Below, in pieces: positions 18,687-28,337 of a stretch of 64,000 nucleotides of DNA. The notes under the pieces were generated by a model, which worked only from the letters and a program-made list of their open reading frames with translations, was not told the origin of the DNA and ran no database searches. Position 1 is the stretch's first letter. Each line of letters begins with the position of its first letter. The position numbers were made by a program, and so were the translations under genes. The stretch covers positions 1 through 64,000 of the forward strand of contig NZ_CABVOU010000041.1 of assembly GCF_902500215.1 (NCBI RefSeq). Reading direction: 5' to 3'. This DNA comes from Halomonas lysinitropha. GTDB lineage: Bacteria; Pseudomonadota; Gammaproteobacteria; Pseudomonadales; Halomonadaceae.

Positions 18687-19625
18687 TTACTCCCTCCTCA
18701 GCTCTCCCAGCAGGCTTTCCAGCTTGCGCTGATCGGCCATGAACTTGCGGATGCCCTCCGCCAGCTTCTCGGTGGCCATGGCATCCTCGTTCATTTCCCA
18801 GCGGAACTCGGCCTCATCCTGGGGCTCCGGGGCACGGGTCTCGGCGTCCAGCGGCGTGAGCCGACGCTCCAGGTTGCCGGTGGTGTCGGCCAGCTCTTCC
18901 AGCAGCTTGGGCGAGATGGTCAGACGGTCGCAGCCGGCCAGGGCGATGATCTCGCCGGCATTGCGGAAACTTGCGCCCATCACGATGGTATCGTAGCCAT
19001 GCCCCTTGAAGTGCTCGTAGATGCGCCTCACGGACTGCACGCCGGGGTCGCGGTCACCGCTGAAGTCGGCATCGGGTTCCTGTGCCTTGTACCAGTCGAG
19101 AATCCGACCGACGAAAGGCGACACCAGGGTGACGCCTGCATCCGCACAGGCGCGTGCCTGGGCGAAGCTGAACAGCAGGGTGAGGTTGGTGTGGATGCCT
19201 TCGCGCTCGAGGGTCCGGGCGGCGCGGATGCCTTCCCAGGTAGAGGCCACCTTGATCAGGATGCGCTCCGGTCCAACGCCATGGCGCGCGTAGCGCTCGA
19301 TCAGCGAACGGGCCCTGGCCAGGGTGGCGTCGGCATCGAAGGAGAGGCGGGCACTGACCTCGGTGGAGACATAGCCCGGTATCAGGGCACTGACTTCACT
19401 ACCGATCTCCACGGCTACCGCGTCCAGGGCATCGTCGATGTCGGTGGCATGACGGGCGATCTCGGCTAACCGCGCGCGTCGAGATTCATGCTGGGCTGCC
19501 TGGAGGATCAGCGAGGGGTTGGTGGTGGCATCGGTAGGCTGGAAGCGGCGAATCGTCTCGAGGTCACCGGTATCGGCGACCACGGTGGTCATGGTCTTGA
19601 GTTGTGAAAGCAGGTCATCTGCCAT
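18687..19625 (-). CDS. tal: Transaldolase
   Basis: 312 residues. [10 protein letters not shown] near residue 31, the Schiff-base Lys125 in [20 protein letters not shown] and [10 protein letters not shown] are all diagnostic of the TalB class. It transfers a dihydroxyacetone unit in the non-oxidative pentose phosphate pathway. ATG 19625 has GGAGGG upstream; a longer frame to 19664 lacks one. It converges with the STAS gene and is divergent from the exporter gene. Confidence 0.95.
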   Translation of the reverse strand: MADDLLSQLKTMTTVVADTGDLETIRRFQPTDATTNPSLILQAAQHESRRARLAEIARHATDIDDALDAVAVEIGSEVSALIPGYVSTEVSARLSFDADATLARARSLIERYARHGVGPERILIKVASTWEGIRAARTLEREGIHTNLTLLFSFAQARACADAGVTLVSPFVGRILDWYKAQEPDADFSGDRDPGVQSVRRIYEHFKGHGYDTIVMGASFRNAGEIIALAGCDRLTISPKLLEELADTTGNLERRLTPLDAETRAPEPQDEAEFRWEMNEDAMATEKLAEGIRKFMADQRKLESLLGELRRE

Positions 19626-19759
19626 GTCGGGATCCCTCCGGTTGTCGTCGGGCCACTCTAGCAAGGCAGGGTGGCCGAATACAGATGGCTAAGGCAGCGA
19701 GCGGGGTTTGGGGTATCATTAGCTTTCTACCTTTCACCCCATGCTGCCCGGGAGGCGCC

Positions 19760-20944
19760 TTGACCCTGAACCCTCGACGTGTGGCGCTGCTGGTGGCCGC
19801 CAATACGGCCCTGGCGCCTTTTGCCATCGATGCCTACCTGCCGGCCATGGCGGCGATCGCCGGACACATCGGGGCCAGCATCCATCATACAGAGCTGTCT
19901 CTCTCGACCTTCCTGGCAGGTTTCGCCCTCGGGCAGCTGGTGTTCGGCCCCGTGTCCGATCGGGTGGGACGCAAACCGGTGCTGCTCGGTGGGCTGGTGG
20001 TCTTCCTGTTGGCCAGCCTGATGATCACCACGGTGGGCTCGCTGGGTGAGTTGCTGGCATGGCGTTTCGTCCAGGCGCTGGGCGGCGGTGCGACCGTGGT
20101 CAACTCGGCGGCCATCGTGCGCGACTGCTTCGAAGGCCGTGAAGCCGCCAAGGTGATGTCGACCATGGCGATCATCATGCTGATGGCGCCGCTGGTGGCG
20201 CCGATGGTGGGTAGCGGGCTGCTCTATCTCGCCGATTGGTGGCTGATCTTCGTGTTCCTTGCCGTCTATGCCGGTTTCCTGATGTGGCTGCTGGGTACCC
20301 GCTTGCCGGAGACGCGACCGCCCGGTCAATCAGCCTCCACGCCGGCCAAGGTACTGGCGAACTACGCCAGCGTACTGCGCGATCGTCGGGCCATGGGCTT
20401 CATCGCCGCTGCCTCGATGTCCTTTGCCGGGCTATTCGCCTTCATCACCGCCTCGCCGTTTCTCTATCTCGAACATTTCGATCTTACGCCATCGCTCTAT
20501 CCGCTGGTGTTCGGAGTCAACGTGGTGGCCATGGTGGCCGCCAACCGCCTCAACATCCGCCTGCTGCGGTGGCGCACGCCCCTGCAGAACCTGCGACTGG
20601 GACTGGGCATCCAGCTGGCCGCCGGCCTCGGCCTGGTGTTCATGGTGGCCAGCGGCCTGGAGTCGCTTGCCACCATGGTGCCGCTGATCGTGCTTTTCGC
20701 CGGCACCATCGGGTTGATTGCCCCCAACGCCATCACCTCGCTGCTCGACCGCTTCCATCACATGAGTGCCACCGCAGCCGCCCTTCAGGGCAGCCTGCAG
20801 TTCTCCAGCGGCGCCCTGGCCGGCGTGCTGGTGGGTGCCTTCGAGGTGGACAGCGCCTGGCCGATGGTGGCCACCATGCTCGGCGCCTCGTTGCTGGCCA
20901 ACCTCGGTATACGCCTACTGGCAGGGCGTCCCGAAAGGGCCTGA
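19760..20944 (+). CDS. Bcr/CflA-type drug-resistance MFS transporter
   Basis: About 395 residues with some twelve hydrophobic segments. The MFS motif A GPVSDRVGRKPVLL follows the second helix, and LNPRRVALLVAANTALAPFAIDAYLPAMAAI-type N-terminus (read in two parts) matches the Bcr family of proton-driven exporters. The start is assigned to TTG 19760 because GGGAGG lies five to ten bases before it and no in-frame ATG fits the family N-terminus. Substrate not predictable. Confidence 0.85.
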   Translation: MTLNPRRVALLVAANTALAPFAIDAYLPAMAAIAGHIGASIHHTELSLSTFLAGFALGQLVFGPVSDRVGRKPVLLGGLVVFLLASLMITTVGSLGELLAWRFVQALGGGATVVNSAAIVRDCFEGREAAKVMSTMAIIMLMAPLVAPMVGSGLLYLADWWLIFVFLAVYAGFLMWLLGTRLPETRPPGQSASTPAKVLANYASVLRDRRAMGFIAAASMSFAGLFAFITASPFLYLEHFDLTPSLYPLVFGVNVVAMVAANRLNIRLLRWRTPLQNLRLGLGIQLAAGLGLVFMVASGLESLATMVPLIVLFAGTIGLIAPNAITSLLDRFHHMSATAAALQGSLQFSSGALAGVLVGAFEVDSAWPMVATMLGASLLANLGIRLLAGRPERA

Positions 20945-20991
20945 TCCACGCGCTGGCAAGAGGCGGGAAAGGGGCTAGAATTTATGGCGGT

Positions 20992-21009
20992 TTGTCACGA
21001 AGCTGTCAT
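20992..21009 (+). promoter_or_regulatory. Pho box upstream of pstS
   Basis: TTGTCAC-GAAG-CTGTCAT is two direct 7-bp half-sites four bases apart, the arrangement bound by PhoB in the Pho box (CTGTCAT-N4-CTGTCAT type). It lies 62 bases before the pstS start. The match predicts induction in phosphate limitation. A clear -10 element downstream was not seen. Confidence 0.75.
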
Positions 21010-21070
21010 CTGACTGCGGCAAGGTGTGTCCTGCGAAGGTTGCACACTATCCCAACCAGGAGATCGCTCC

Positions 21071-22099
21071 ATGAATCGCATCCTCAACAACCGTGCTTTC
21101 AAGACCACTGCCATCGCCGCCGCCGTTATCGGTGTGGCTACCGTGGCACATGCCCGTGATCAGATCCGCATCGTCGGCTCCAGCACCGTCTACCCGTTCG
21201 CCAGTTACGTGACCGAGGAGTTCGGTGCCGTGACCGAGTATCCGACCCCGGTCATCGAGTCCACCGGTTCCGGTGGTGGTCTGCGCCTGTTCTGTAACGG
21301 CGTGGGCGAGGGCACTCCCGACATTACCAATGCGTCTCGCCGCATCAAGCTCTCCGAGCTCGAGCGCTGCATCGAGAACGGCGTGACCGATATCACCGAG
21401 GTCAAGATCGGTTCTGACGGTATCGTGTTCGCTCAGTCCAGCGAGAACGACGCTATCGAGCTGACCCTCGAACAGCTGTTCCTGGCGGTGGCGGCCAAGG
21501 TGCCGGTCGATGGTGAACTGGTCGATAACCCCTATACCAACTGGAGCGAGATCGACGCCTCCTTGCCGGATCGCGAGATTTCCATCTATGGCCCGCCCAC
21601 CACGTCCGGCACCCGCGACGCCTTCGAAGAGCTCGCCATGGAAGTCCCGTCAGAGGAAATTGAAGCTTATGGTGGTGAGGCCTACACTGACGTTCGTTCC
21701 GACGGCGCCTACATCGATGCTGGCGAGAACGACAACCTGATCGTCCAGCGCCTGAGCGAAGACACCGATGCCTTCGGCATCTTCGGCTACTCTTTCCTGG
21801 AAGAGAATACCGATACTCTGGTCGGCACGGCCATCGAAGGCGTGGCGCCGGAACCCGAGGCGATCAGCGCCGGTGACTACCCGATTGCCCGCTCGCTGTG
21901 GTTCTACGTCAAGAACCAGCACGCTGACGACGTGCCGCCGCTGTATGACTATGTCGACATGTTCGTCTCCGAGACCATGATTGGCAACGGTGGCTACCTG
22001 AGAGACATTGGCCTGATCGTGCTGCCGGAAGCCGAGCGTGAGCAGACTCGCGAGAAGGTCGAGAACCGGGCACAGCTCGAGGTCGACGACCTCAAGTAA
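21071..22099 (+). CDS. pstS: Phosphate-binding protein of the Pst ABC transporter
   Basis: 342 residues. A signal peptide ends near VAHA-RDQIRIVGSSTVYPF. Phosphate-binding elements GSSTVYPF, ESTGSGGGLRLFC, NASRRI and TSGTRDAFEE follow. It is a periplasmic receptor that feeds phosphate (and, with lower affinity in this family, arsenate) to PstCAB. AGGAGATCG precedes ATG 21071. It is followed by a perfect hairpin before pstC, a layout that lets the receptor be made in excess over the membrane subunits. Confidence 0.93.
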   Translation: MNRILNNRAFKTTAIAAAVIGVATVAHARDQIRIVGSSTVYPFASYVTEEFGAVTEYPTPVIESTGSGGGLRLFCNGVGEGTPDITNASRRIKLSELERCIENGVTDITEVKIGSDGIVFAQSSENDAIELTLEQLFLAVAAKVPVDGELVDNPYTNWSEIDASLPDREISIYGPPTTSGTRDAFEELAMEVPSEEIEAYGGEAYTDVRSDGAYIDAGENDNLIVQRLSEDTDAFGIFGYSFLEENTDTLVGTAIEGVAPEPEAISAGDYPIARSLWFYVKNQHADDVPPLYDYVDMFVSETMIGNGGYLRDIGLIVLPEAEREQTREKVENRAQLEVDDLK

Positions 22100-22127
22100 C
22101 CCCGCCGTTGGGCAGGGACGCCTGAAC

Positions 22128-22154
22128 CGGCCGGCAGCCCACGGCTGCCGGCCG
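22128..22154 (+). terminator. Perfect 12-bp hairpin between pstS and pstC
   Basis: CGGCCGGCAGCC (22128-22139) pairs with GGCTGCCGGCCG (22143-22154) around a three-base loop. Without a strong T-run it is more likely a partial terminator or mRNA stabiliser that raises pstS message over pstCAB. Confidence 0.65.
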
Positions 22155-22204
22155 TTGCACGTTCCGGCAGGCACGCTGCCGCCGTTATTCACCGAGAGAG
22201 ATCT

Positions 22205-23461
22205 ATGCAGACCAACCAACTCCTCGCCATGTTCAGCGGCGTTCTGCTGCTGCTGGGTCTGTTAGCCTTCTTCCTGGGCCGTGCCAAGGCCGCGCGGGTG
22301 CGCGCCAGTGGCACGGCCATGTATGCCCAGCCCGATCAGTACGCCTGGTTCGCCGTGGTCGCCACCGCCGGCCCGGCGATTACCGTGGGTGCCGTCGGGG
22401 CCTTCCTGATGCTTCTGCTGGGCGCCGAAATCCCCACCCTCTACCTGCTGGCCGGCAGCCTGGTGATCGCGGCCATCGGCCTGCTGGTGGGGATGAGTCA
22501 GGTGAAGCCCGACTTCCATGCCCGCCAGGCCATCGAGCGGGTCATTCGCTGGGTGCTGGTCGCCGCGGCCATGATCTCGATCTTCACCACCTTCGGGATC
22601 CTCTTCTCCATCGTCTTCGAGGCGTTGCGCTTCTTCCAGATGCACAGCTTCTGGGAGTTTATTACCGGCACCGTCTGGAGCCCGGGCGATAGCTTCCTGG
22701 CCGCCGCGGGGCGCGGTGATGAGGGGGGCAGCACTGCCCAGTTCGGTTCGGTACCGCTGTTCGCCGGTACCTTCATGATCACGGCCATCGCCATGCTGGT
22801 GGCGATCCCGGTGGGACTGCTCTCGGCCATCTACATGGCGGAGTTTGCGCCCAGTCGAGTGCGCACCCTGGCCAAACCGACCCTGGAGGTGCTGGCCGGG
22901 ATTCCCACCGTGGTTTACGGCTTCTTCGCCGCCATCACGGTGGCACCGATCATCGTTGACGTGGCCGGTTTCTTCGGCCTGGATGCCTCCTTCAACAACG
23001 CCGTGGCACCGGGGGTGGTGATGGGCATCATGATCATCCCCTTCATCTCTTCGCTTTCCGACGACGTGATCAGCGCAGTGCCCGACAGCATGCGACAAGG
23101 CTCGCTGGCACTGGGCATGACCAAGGGCGAGACCATCCGCGATGTGGTCATTCCGGCGGCGCTGCCGGGCATCATCTCCGCCTCGCTGCTGGCGGTATCG
23201 CGTGCGCTGGGCGAGACCATGATCGTGGTGATGGCGGCGGGCATGCGGCCCAACCTCACCGCCAACCCGCTGGAAGACATGACCACGGTCACGGTGCGCA
23301 TCGTCGCCGCGCTGACCGGCGACCTGGAGTTCGAGAGCTCCGAGACGCTCTCGGCCTTCGCCCTGGGTCTGGTGCTGTTTGCCGTCACGTTGAGCCTGAA
23401 CCTGGTGTCGGTACTCATGATCCGCCGTTTCCGCGAGAAGTATCGCGTCAACAACCTGTAA
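22205..23461 (+). CDS. pstC: Phosphate ABC transporter permease PstC
   Basis: 418 residues. An N-terminal pair of membrane segments and a linker precede the permease core, which contains the EAA-type loop (DSMRQGSLALGMTKGETIRDVVIPAALPG) in two readable halves. Six further membrane helices follow. The length is greater than E. coli PstC (319), matching the extended PstC paired with an extended PstA in marine and halophilic gammaproteobacteria. GAGAGATCT precedes the start. Confidence 0.93.
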   Translation: MQTNQLLAMFSGVLLLLGLLAFFLGRAKAARVRASGTAMYAQPDQYAWFAVVATAGPAITVGAVGAFLMLLLGAEIPTLYLLAGSLVIAAIGLLVGMSQVKPDFHARQAIERVIRWVLVAAAMISIFTTFGILFSIVFEALRFFQMHSFWEFITGTVWSPGDSFLAAAGRGDEGGSTAQFGSVPLFAGTFMITAIAMLVAIPVGLLSAIYMAEFAPSRVRTLAKPTLEVLAGIPTVVYGFFAAITVAPIIVDVAGFFGLDASFNNAVAPGVVMGIMIIPFISSLSDDVISAVPDSMRQGSLALGMTKGETIRDVVIPAALPGIISASLLAVSRALGETMIVVMAAGMRPNLTANPLEDMTTVTVRIVAALTGDLEFESSETLSAFALGLVLFAVTLSLNLVSVLMIRRFREKYRVNNL

Positions 23462-23479
23462 CGCCGAGGAATCGACGAG

Positions 23480-24646
23480 ATGAGACACTCCTTCGACGAC
23501 ATCAGCGCCCAGCTGCATAAGCGCCATCGCCGCTCGTCGCGGCTTAAGTGGATTTCCATGGGGGCGCTGGGCCTCGCCGGCCTGTTCCTGGCGCTGTTCT
23601 TTGCCGACATGCTCAACAGGGGGCTGCCGGCGTTTCAGCAGGCCTACGTCCAGGTTGAGATCGACTACAACGAGGACGCCCGGCAAATGGGGCGAGCGGC
23701 GCTGGAACCCGATATCGCCCCCCTGGTCAGCCGCAGCTTCGAGCGACTGATACCGGGCATGATCCGTGATAACTCCGACCTGCTGGGCACCACCGAGACC
23801 CGCTGGGTGCTGACCAACAGCGAAGCAGATCAGTATCTCAAGGGCCACCGCAACTCGCTGAGTGATGACGAACAAGCCGCCATCGATGAGCGTGTCGACA
23901 ATGGCCAGGTCGCGCTGAAGTTCAATACCACCTTCTTTACCAGTGGCGATTCCAAGATGGCGGAGCGTGCGGGCATCCTCTCCGCTGCCGTAGGCACGGT
24001 GATGACCCTGCTGGTGACGCTGGCGATCGCCTTCCCCATTGGCGTGATGACGGCGGTCTACCTGGAGGAATTCGCCCCCGACAACCGCCTTACCCAGATC
24101 ATCGAGATCAACATCAACAACCTGGCGGCGATCCCGTCGATCCTGTTCGGCCTGTTGGGCCTGGCGATCTTCATCAACTTCTTCGGCGTGCCACGATCAT
24201 CGCCACTGGTTGGCGGCATGACGCTGGCGCTCATGACCCTGCCGGTGATCATCATTGCCACGCGAACGGCATTGCGCAGCGTGCCGGACTCGATCCGCCA
24301 TGCCGCCTTCGGGGTGGGCTGCTCGCGCTGGCAGGTGGTGCGCGACCACGTATTGCCGCTGGCCATGCCGGGGATCATGACCGGGTCCATCATCGGTCTG
24401 GCCCAGGCCATGGGTGAGACGGCGCCGCTCATCATCGTCGGCATGGTGGCCTTCATACCCGATGCGGGTGGCTCTTTCACCGAGGCGGCCACGGTGCTGC
24501 CGGCCCAGATCTTTACCTGGGCGGGCGAGCCAGAGCAGGCCTTCGTCGAGAAGACTGCCGGCGGGATCCTCGTGCTGCTGGCGATCCTAATCTTCCTGAA
24601 TGCCACCGCCGTCGTCCTGCGCAAGAAATTCGAGCGTCGCTGGTAG
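23480..24646 (+). CDS. pstA: Phosphate ABC transporter permease PstA
   Basis: 388 residues. One N-terminal membrane helix is followed by a periplasmic loop of about 110 residues, then the permease core with EAA loop PDSIRHAAFGVGCSRWQVVRDHV and GETAPLIIVG. It forms the channel with PstC. It starts 18 bases after pstC and is followed by pstB after 27 bases, all in one operon. Confidence 0.93.
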   Translation: MRHSFDDISAQLHKRHRRSSRLKWISMGALGLAGLFLALFFADMLNRGLPAFQQAYVQVEIDYNEDARQMGRAALEPDIAPLVSRSFERLIPGMIRDNSDLLGTTETRWVLTNSEADQYLKGHRNSLSDDEQAAIDERVDNGQVALKFNTTFFTSGDSKMAERAGILSAAVGTVMTLLVTLAIAFPIGVMTAVYLEEFAPDNRLTQIIEININNLAAIPSILFGLLGLAIFINFFGVPRSSPLVGGMTLALMTLPVIIIATRTALRSVPDSIRHAAFGVGCSRWQVVRDHVLPLAMPGIMTGSIIGLAQAMGETAPLIIVGMVAFIPDAGGSFTEAATVLPAQIFTWAGEPEQAFVEKTAGGILVLLAILIFLNATAVVLRKKFERRW

Positions 24647-24673
24647 GCCCGGCACGCCAAAGAGGAATCAGAC

Positions 24674-25516
24674 ATGAATATTCAAGCCGCTAGCCAGCAC
24701 ACGCCGCAGCCCACGCCAAATGTTGGGCAGCCCGTCAGCCGAAATAACCATGCCAACCATGAGCTGAGCATTCGCGTCCGCGATCTCAACCTCTGGTATG
24801 GCGAAACACAGGCGCTCAAGAGCCTCAACATCGATATCTTCCAGAGGAATATCACGGCGTTGATCGGCCCCTCCGGCTGTGGCAAGTCGACGTTCCTGCG
24901 CTGCCTGAACCGCATGAACGACCTGATTCCCAGCGTGCGAATCAAGGGTCTGGTGGAGATGGACGGTCGCGACGTCAACGCCGCCAAGATGGACGAGGTG
25001 GCGCTGCGCCGCCGGGTGGGCATGGTGTTCCAGAAGCCCAATCCCTTCCCCAAGTCGATCTACGACAATGTCGTCTATGCCCCGCGCATGCACGACCTGG
25101 TGAGCCGCAAGCCGGAGCAGGACGAACTGGTGGAGAAGGCGCTGCGCGACGCCGGTCTCTGGGAAGAGGTCAAGGACAAGTTGGATCAGCCGGGCACCTC
25201 GCTCTCCGGTGGTCAGCAGCAGCGCCTGTGCATTGCCCGGGCGATCGCGGTTCAGCCTGATGTCATCCTGATGGATGAGCCCACGTCGGCCCTGGACCCG
25301 ATCTCCACGGCCACCATCGAGGACCTGATGGATCGCCTGAAGGAGAAGTTCACCATCATCACCGTGACGCACAACATGCAGCAGGCGGCGCGGGTGGCGG
25401 ATTACACGGCTTTCTTCCATCTGGGCGAGATCATCGAGTACAACGATACCAAGACGATGTTCGCCAACCCGGCCACCAAGAAGGCGGAAGACTACATTAC
25501 CGGCCGCTACGGTTAA
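24674..25516 (+). CDS. pstB: Phosphate ABC transporter ATP-binding protein PstB
   Basis: 280 residues. Walker [10 protein letters not shown], the PstB-specific [11 protein letters not shown] and [16 protein letters not shown], signature LSGGQQQRL, Walker [14 protein letters not shown] and the H-loop [11 protein letters not shown] are all present. It energises PstCA. phoU, which often follows pstB, is not next here; a chromate transporter gene follows instead. Confidence 0.96.
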   Translation: MNIQAASQHTPQPTPNVGQPVSRNNHANHELSIRVRDLNLWYGETQALKSLNIDIFQRNITALIGPSGCGKSTFLRCLNRMNDLIPSVRIKGLVEMDGRDVNAAKMDEVALRRRVGMVFQKPNPFPKSIYDNVVYAPRMHDLVSRKPEQDELVEKALRDAGLWEEVKDKLDQPGTSLSGGQQQRLCIARAIAVQPDVILMDEPTSALDPISTATIEDLMDRLKEKFTIITVTHNMQQAARVADYTAFFHLGEIIEYNDTKTMFANPATKKAEDYITGRYG

Positions 25517-25559
25517 GCGCGGACGAGCCTACGGCCAGGCGCCGGTAAGGAGCTTGCTC

Positions 25560-26762
25560 ATGAGCCGCTCGCCATCCCACCGGGGCCGGCCCCTTGAGGT
25601 GTTCAAGGCCTTCCTGCTGCTCGGCCTGACCTCGTTCGGCGGCCCCGTCGCGCATCTAGGCTACTTTCGCCATGAGTTTGTCGCCCGTCGAAACTGGCTC
25701 GGCGAGCAGGACTATGCGGACCTGGTGGCCCTGTGCCAGTTCCTGCCGGGGCCGGCCAGTAGCCAGGTGGGGTTCGCCCTCGGTCTTCTGCGCGCCGGTC
25801 CCTGGGGCGCCGCGCTGGCCTGGGTGGCCTTCACGCTCCCGTCGGCGCTGTTGCTGGTGGCCTTTGCGCTGGGCGCGAGCCGTCTTGAAGGCACCGTCGG
25901 TGCGGGTCTGGTTCACGGCCTCAAGGTGGCAGCGGTGGCCATCGTCGCTCAGGCCGTCTGGGGCATGGCCAGGAACCTCTGTCCGGATCACCGACGCACC
26001 GGCATCGCGCTGGCGGCGGTCTTCACTGTCGTGCTGGTGGCTGGACCGCTCGGCCAGGTGACGGCGATTCTGGTGGGCGTGCTGGCTGGTCTGGCGCTCT
26101 GTCGCAGTGGCGGTGACGAGTCGCCGCGAGCACCATTGGCGCTACCAGTTTCTCATCGGGCCGGCAGCCTTGCGTTGGTGGCCTTCCTGTTGCTGCTGGG
26201 TGGGTTGCCGGTCCTGACGCTGGCCACCGTCTCACCGACCCTTGATCTGCTGGACGCCTTCTATCGGGCCGGGGCCCTGGTGTTTGGTGGAGGGCATGTG
26301 GTGCTGCCGCTGCTCGAGGCCGAGGTGGTGCAGTCGGGCTGGCTCTCGTCGGACATTTTTCTGGCCGGCTATGGCGCCGCTCAGGCGGTGCCCGGTCCGC
26401 TGTTCACCTTTGCTGCTTACCTGGGCAGTGTGCTCGAGATCGGGCCGGGCGGACTAACGGGGGCCGCCCTGGCACTGATTGCCATCTTCGTGCCGGGTCT
26501 TCTGTTGCTGGTGGCCGTCATGCCGTTCTGGAACACCCTTCGTCACTGGGCTGCTGCCCAGTCGGCGATGCGAGGGGCCAATGCGGCCGTGGTAGGGATA
26601 CTGGGAGGGGCGCTCTACCACCCGGTCTGGACCGGCGCCATCCTCGGGCCCGAGCAGTTCGCCCTGGCGCTGGCGGGTTTCCTGCTACTGGTGCGCTGGC
26701 AGCTGCCCGCCTGGGCCGTGGTGGGGCTGCTGGCCGTGTCCGGCATCGTTATCGCGCCCTGA
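25560..26762 (+). CDS. chrA: Chromate transporter ChrA
   Basis: 400 residues forming two homologous halves. The first half has GLTSFGGPVAHLGYFR and LCQFLPGPASSQVGF; the second has FGGGHVVLPLLE and QAVPGPLFTFAAYLG. This is the two-domain CHR family, which expels chromate. TAAGGAG lies before ATG 25560. It follows pstB by 43 bases, so it may be co-transcribed with the phosphate genes, and precedes arsC. Confidence 0.93.
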   Translation: MSRSPSHRGRPLEVFKAFLLLGLTSFGGPVAHLGYFRHEFVARRNWLGEQDYADLVALCQFLPGPASSQVGFALGLLRAGPWGAALAWVAFTLPSALLLVAFALGASRLEGTVGAGLVHGLKVAAVAIVAQAVWGMARNLCPDHRRTGIALAAVFTVVLVAGPLGQVTAILVGVLAGLALCRSGGDESPRAPLALPVSHRAGSLALVAFLLLLGGLPVLTLATVSPTLDLLDAFYRAGALVFGGGHVVLPLLEAEVVQSGWLSSDIFLAGYGAAQAVPGPLFTFAAYLGSVLEIGPGGLTGAALALIAIFVPGLLLLVAVMPFWNTLRHWAAAQSAMRGANAAVVGILGGALYHPVWTGAILGPEQFALALAGFLLLVRWQLPAWAVVGLLAVSGIVIAP

Positions 26763-26793
26763 CCACTGTCATGAGATTGACATTTACCATTGT

Positions 26794-26815
26794 TATATAT
26801 GAAAAGTCATATATA
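26794..26815. promoter_or_regulatory. Putative ArsR operator at the arsC promoter
   Basis: TATATATGA (26794-26802) and TCATATATA (26807-26815) form a perfect 9-bp inverted repeat around AAAG. A TTGACA (26777-26782) lies upstream and the palindrome covers the expected -10 region, so a bound repressor would block the promoter. A closely similar site lies before ACR3 near 40282-40303. Confidence 0.7.
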
Positions 26816-26830
26816 GCAAGGAGCCACCCC

Positions 26831-27256
26831 ATGGACAAACAGCGCGTGCTTTTCCTCTGCAATGCCAATTCCGCCCGCTCGTTGATGGGCGAGGCGATGT
26901 TGCGCCACTTGGCCGGCGACAAGTTCGAGGCCCTCAGCGCGGGCAGCGAACCCGATGAGCCCGCTGCGCTGACCCTTGAGGCGTTGGAGAAACAGGGAAT
27001 TTCCACCGAGGGTCTGGCCAGCAAGTCGCTGGAGGATTTCACCGGCGAACATTTCCATGCCGTCATTGTGCTATGCGACAAGGCCCAGCAGGCATGCCGC
27101 GACTGGCAGGGCACCAGCGACGAGCACATCTACTGGGACATCCGTGACCCGCGCCTGATCGGTCGAGCCGATGCCTACGAACAGGCCCTGCAGGAGATCC
27201 GTCGTCGCCTTTCGCTGTGGCTGCAGATCAAGGCGCGGGACGACATTCAGCGCTGA
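26831..27256 (+). CDS. arsC: Arsenate reductase, low-molecular-weight phosphatase type
   Basis: 141 residues. [10 protein letters not shown] supplies the Cys-x5-Arg phosphate-binding loop near residue 10, and DIRDP is the catalytic Asp region; further Cys residues ([14 protein letters not shown]) could act in disulfide relay. It reduces arsenate to arsenite with a thioredoxin- or glutathione-type donor. AAGGAGCCACCCC precedes ATG 26831. First gene of the arsC-GAPDH-arsJ unit, with a palindromic operator in its promoter. Confidence 0.92.
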   Translation: MDKQRVLFLCNANSARSLMGEAMLRHLAGDKFEALSAGSEPDEPAALTLEALEKQGISTEGLASKSLEDFTGEHFHAVIVLCDKAQQACRDWQGTSDEHIYWDIRDPRLIGRADAYEQALQEIRRRLSLWLQIKARDDIQR

Positions 27257-27320
27257 AGATGTCGGGGAGCGCTCTCTTGTTCATCACATCGCGTGTTTTA
27301 CTTCTTCTCTAGGGGACATC

Positions 27321-28337
27321 ATGACAGTACGAATCGGCATCAACGGCTTTGGCCGCATCGGTCGTCTGGTGCTGCGCAGCCTCTGGCCTCGCGTGGAGGC
27401 CGGCGAGGTCGAACTGGTGCGCATCAATGATCCGGGCGGCGACGCTGCCACCTTCGCCCACCTGCTCGAGTTCGACTCGGTTCACGGCCACTGGTCGCCG
27501 GGGCAGGGCCTTCAGGCGGGAGACGACGCTCTGGTGATCGATGGCCGGCGTATCGCCTTCAGCGCGCACAAGGCACTGGCAGAGAGCGACTGGTCCGGCT
27601 GCCAGGTGGCCATCGAGTGCTCCGGCAAGATGAAGGGCAGCGACGCACTCCAGGCCTATCTCGACCAGGGCGTCGAGCGCGTGGTGGTCAGTGCGCCGAT
27701 CAAGGAAGAGGCGGTGCTCAACGTGGTGGTCGGCGTCAACGATGACAGGTACGATCCCGAGGCCCATCGCATCGTCACCGCGGCGAGCTGTACCACCAAC
27801 TGCCTGGCGCCCGTCATCAAGGTGATCCACGAAACCTACGGCATTCGTCACGGTTCCATGACCACGGTGCACGATATCACCAATACCCAGACGATCCTGG
27901 ATGCGCCCCACAAGGACTTACGTCGGGCCCGGGCCTGCGGCATGAGCCTGATTCCCACCACCACGGGCTCGGCCAAGGCGATCACCGAAATCTTCCCGGA
28001 GTTGACCGGCAAGCTCAACGGCCACGCCGTGCGGGTGCCCCTGGCCAACGCCTCGCTGACCGACATGGTGTTCGAGCTGGAACGCGAGGTGACGGTGGAG
28101 GAGGTCAATGCGGCGCTGAAGGCCGCCGCCGAGGGTGAGCTTTACGGCATCCTGGGCTATGAGGAGCGTCCGCTGGTCTCCATCGACTACCGCACCGACC
28201 CGCGCAGCGCGATTATCGATGCGCTCTCGACCATGGTGGTCAATGGTACCCAGCTCAAGCTCTATGCCTGGTACGACAACGAGTGGGGCTACGCTAACCG
28301 CACCGCCGAATTGGCGCTCAAGGTGAGTCGTGGTTGA
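27321..28337 (+). CDS. ArsJ-associated glyceraldehyde-3-phosphate dehydrogenase
   Basis: 338 residues. NAD-binding [13 protein letters not shown], the catalytic Cys157 in [11 protein letters not shown], and C-terminal [11 protein letters not shown] are the GAPDH hallmarks. In ars operons the partner GAPDH forms 1-arseno-3-phosphoglycerate from glyceraldehyde 3-phosphate and arsenate, which ArsJ exports. The eight-base overlap with arsJ supports this role over a glycolytic one. Confidence 0.92.
   Translation: MTVRIGINGFGRIGRLVLRSLWPRVEAGEVELVRINDPGGDAATFAHLLEFDSVHGHWSPGQGLQAGDDALVIDGRRIAFSAHKALAESDWSGCQVAIECSGKMKGSDALQAYLDQGVERVVVSAPIKEEAVLNVVVGVNDDRYDPEAHRIVTAASCTTNCLAPVIKVIHETYGIRHGSMTTVHDITNTQTILDAPHKDLRRARACGMSLIPTTTGSAKAITEIFPELTGKLNGHAVRVPLANASLTDMVFELEREVTVEEVNAALKAAAEGELYGILGYEERPLVSIDYRTDPRSAIIDALSTMVVNGTQLKLYAWYDNEWGYANRTAELALKVSRG

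Noticed and set aside
22262..23875. Antisense frame of over 500 codons across pstC/pstA
   Set aside because: Rich in His, Asp and Gly, as expected from the complement of membrane-protein codons; no domain seen.
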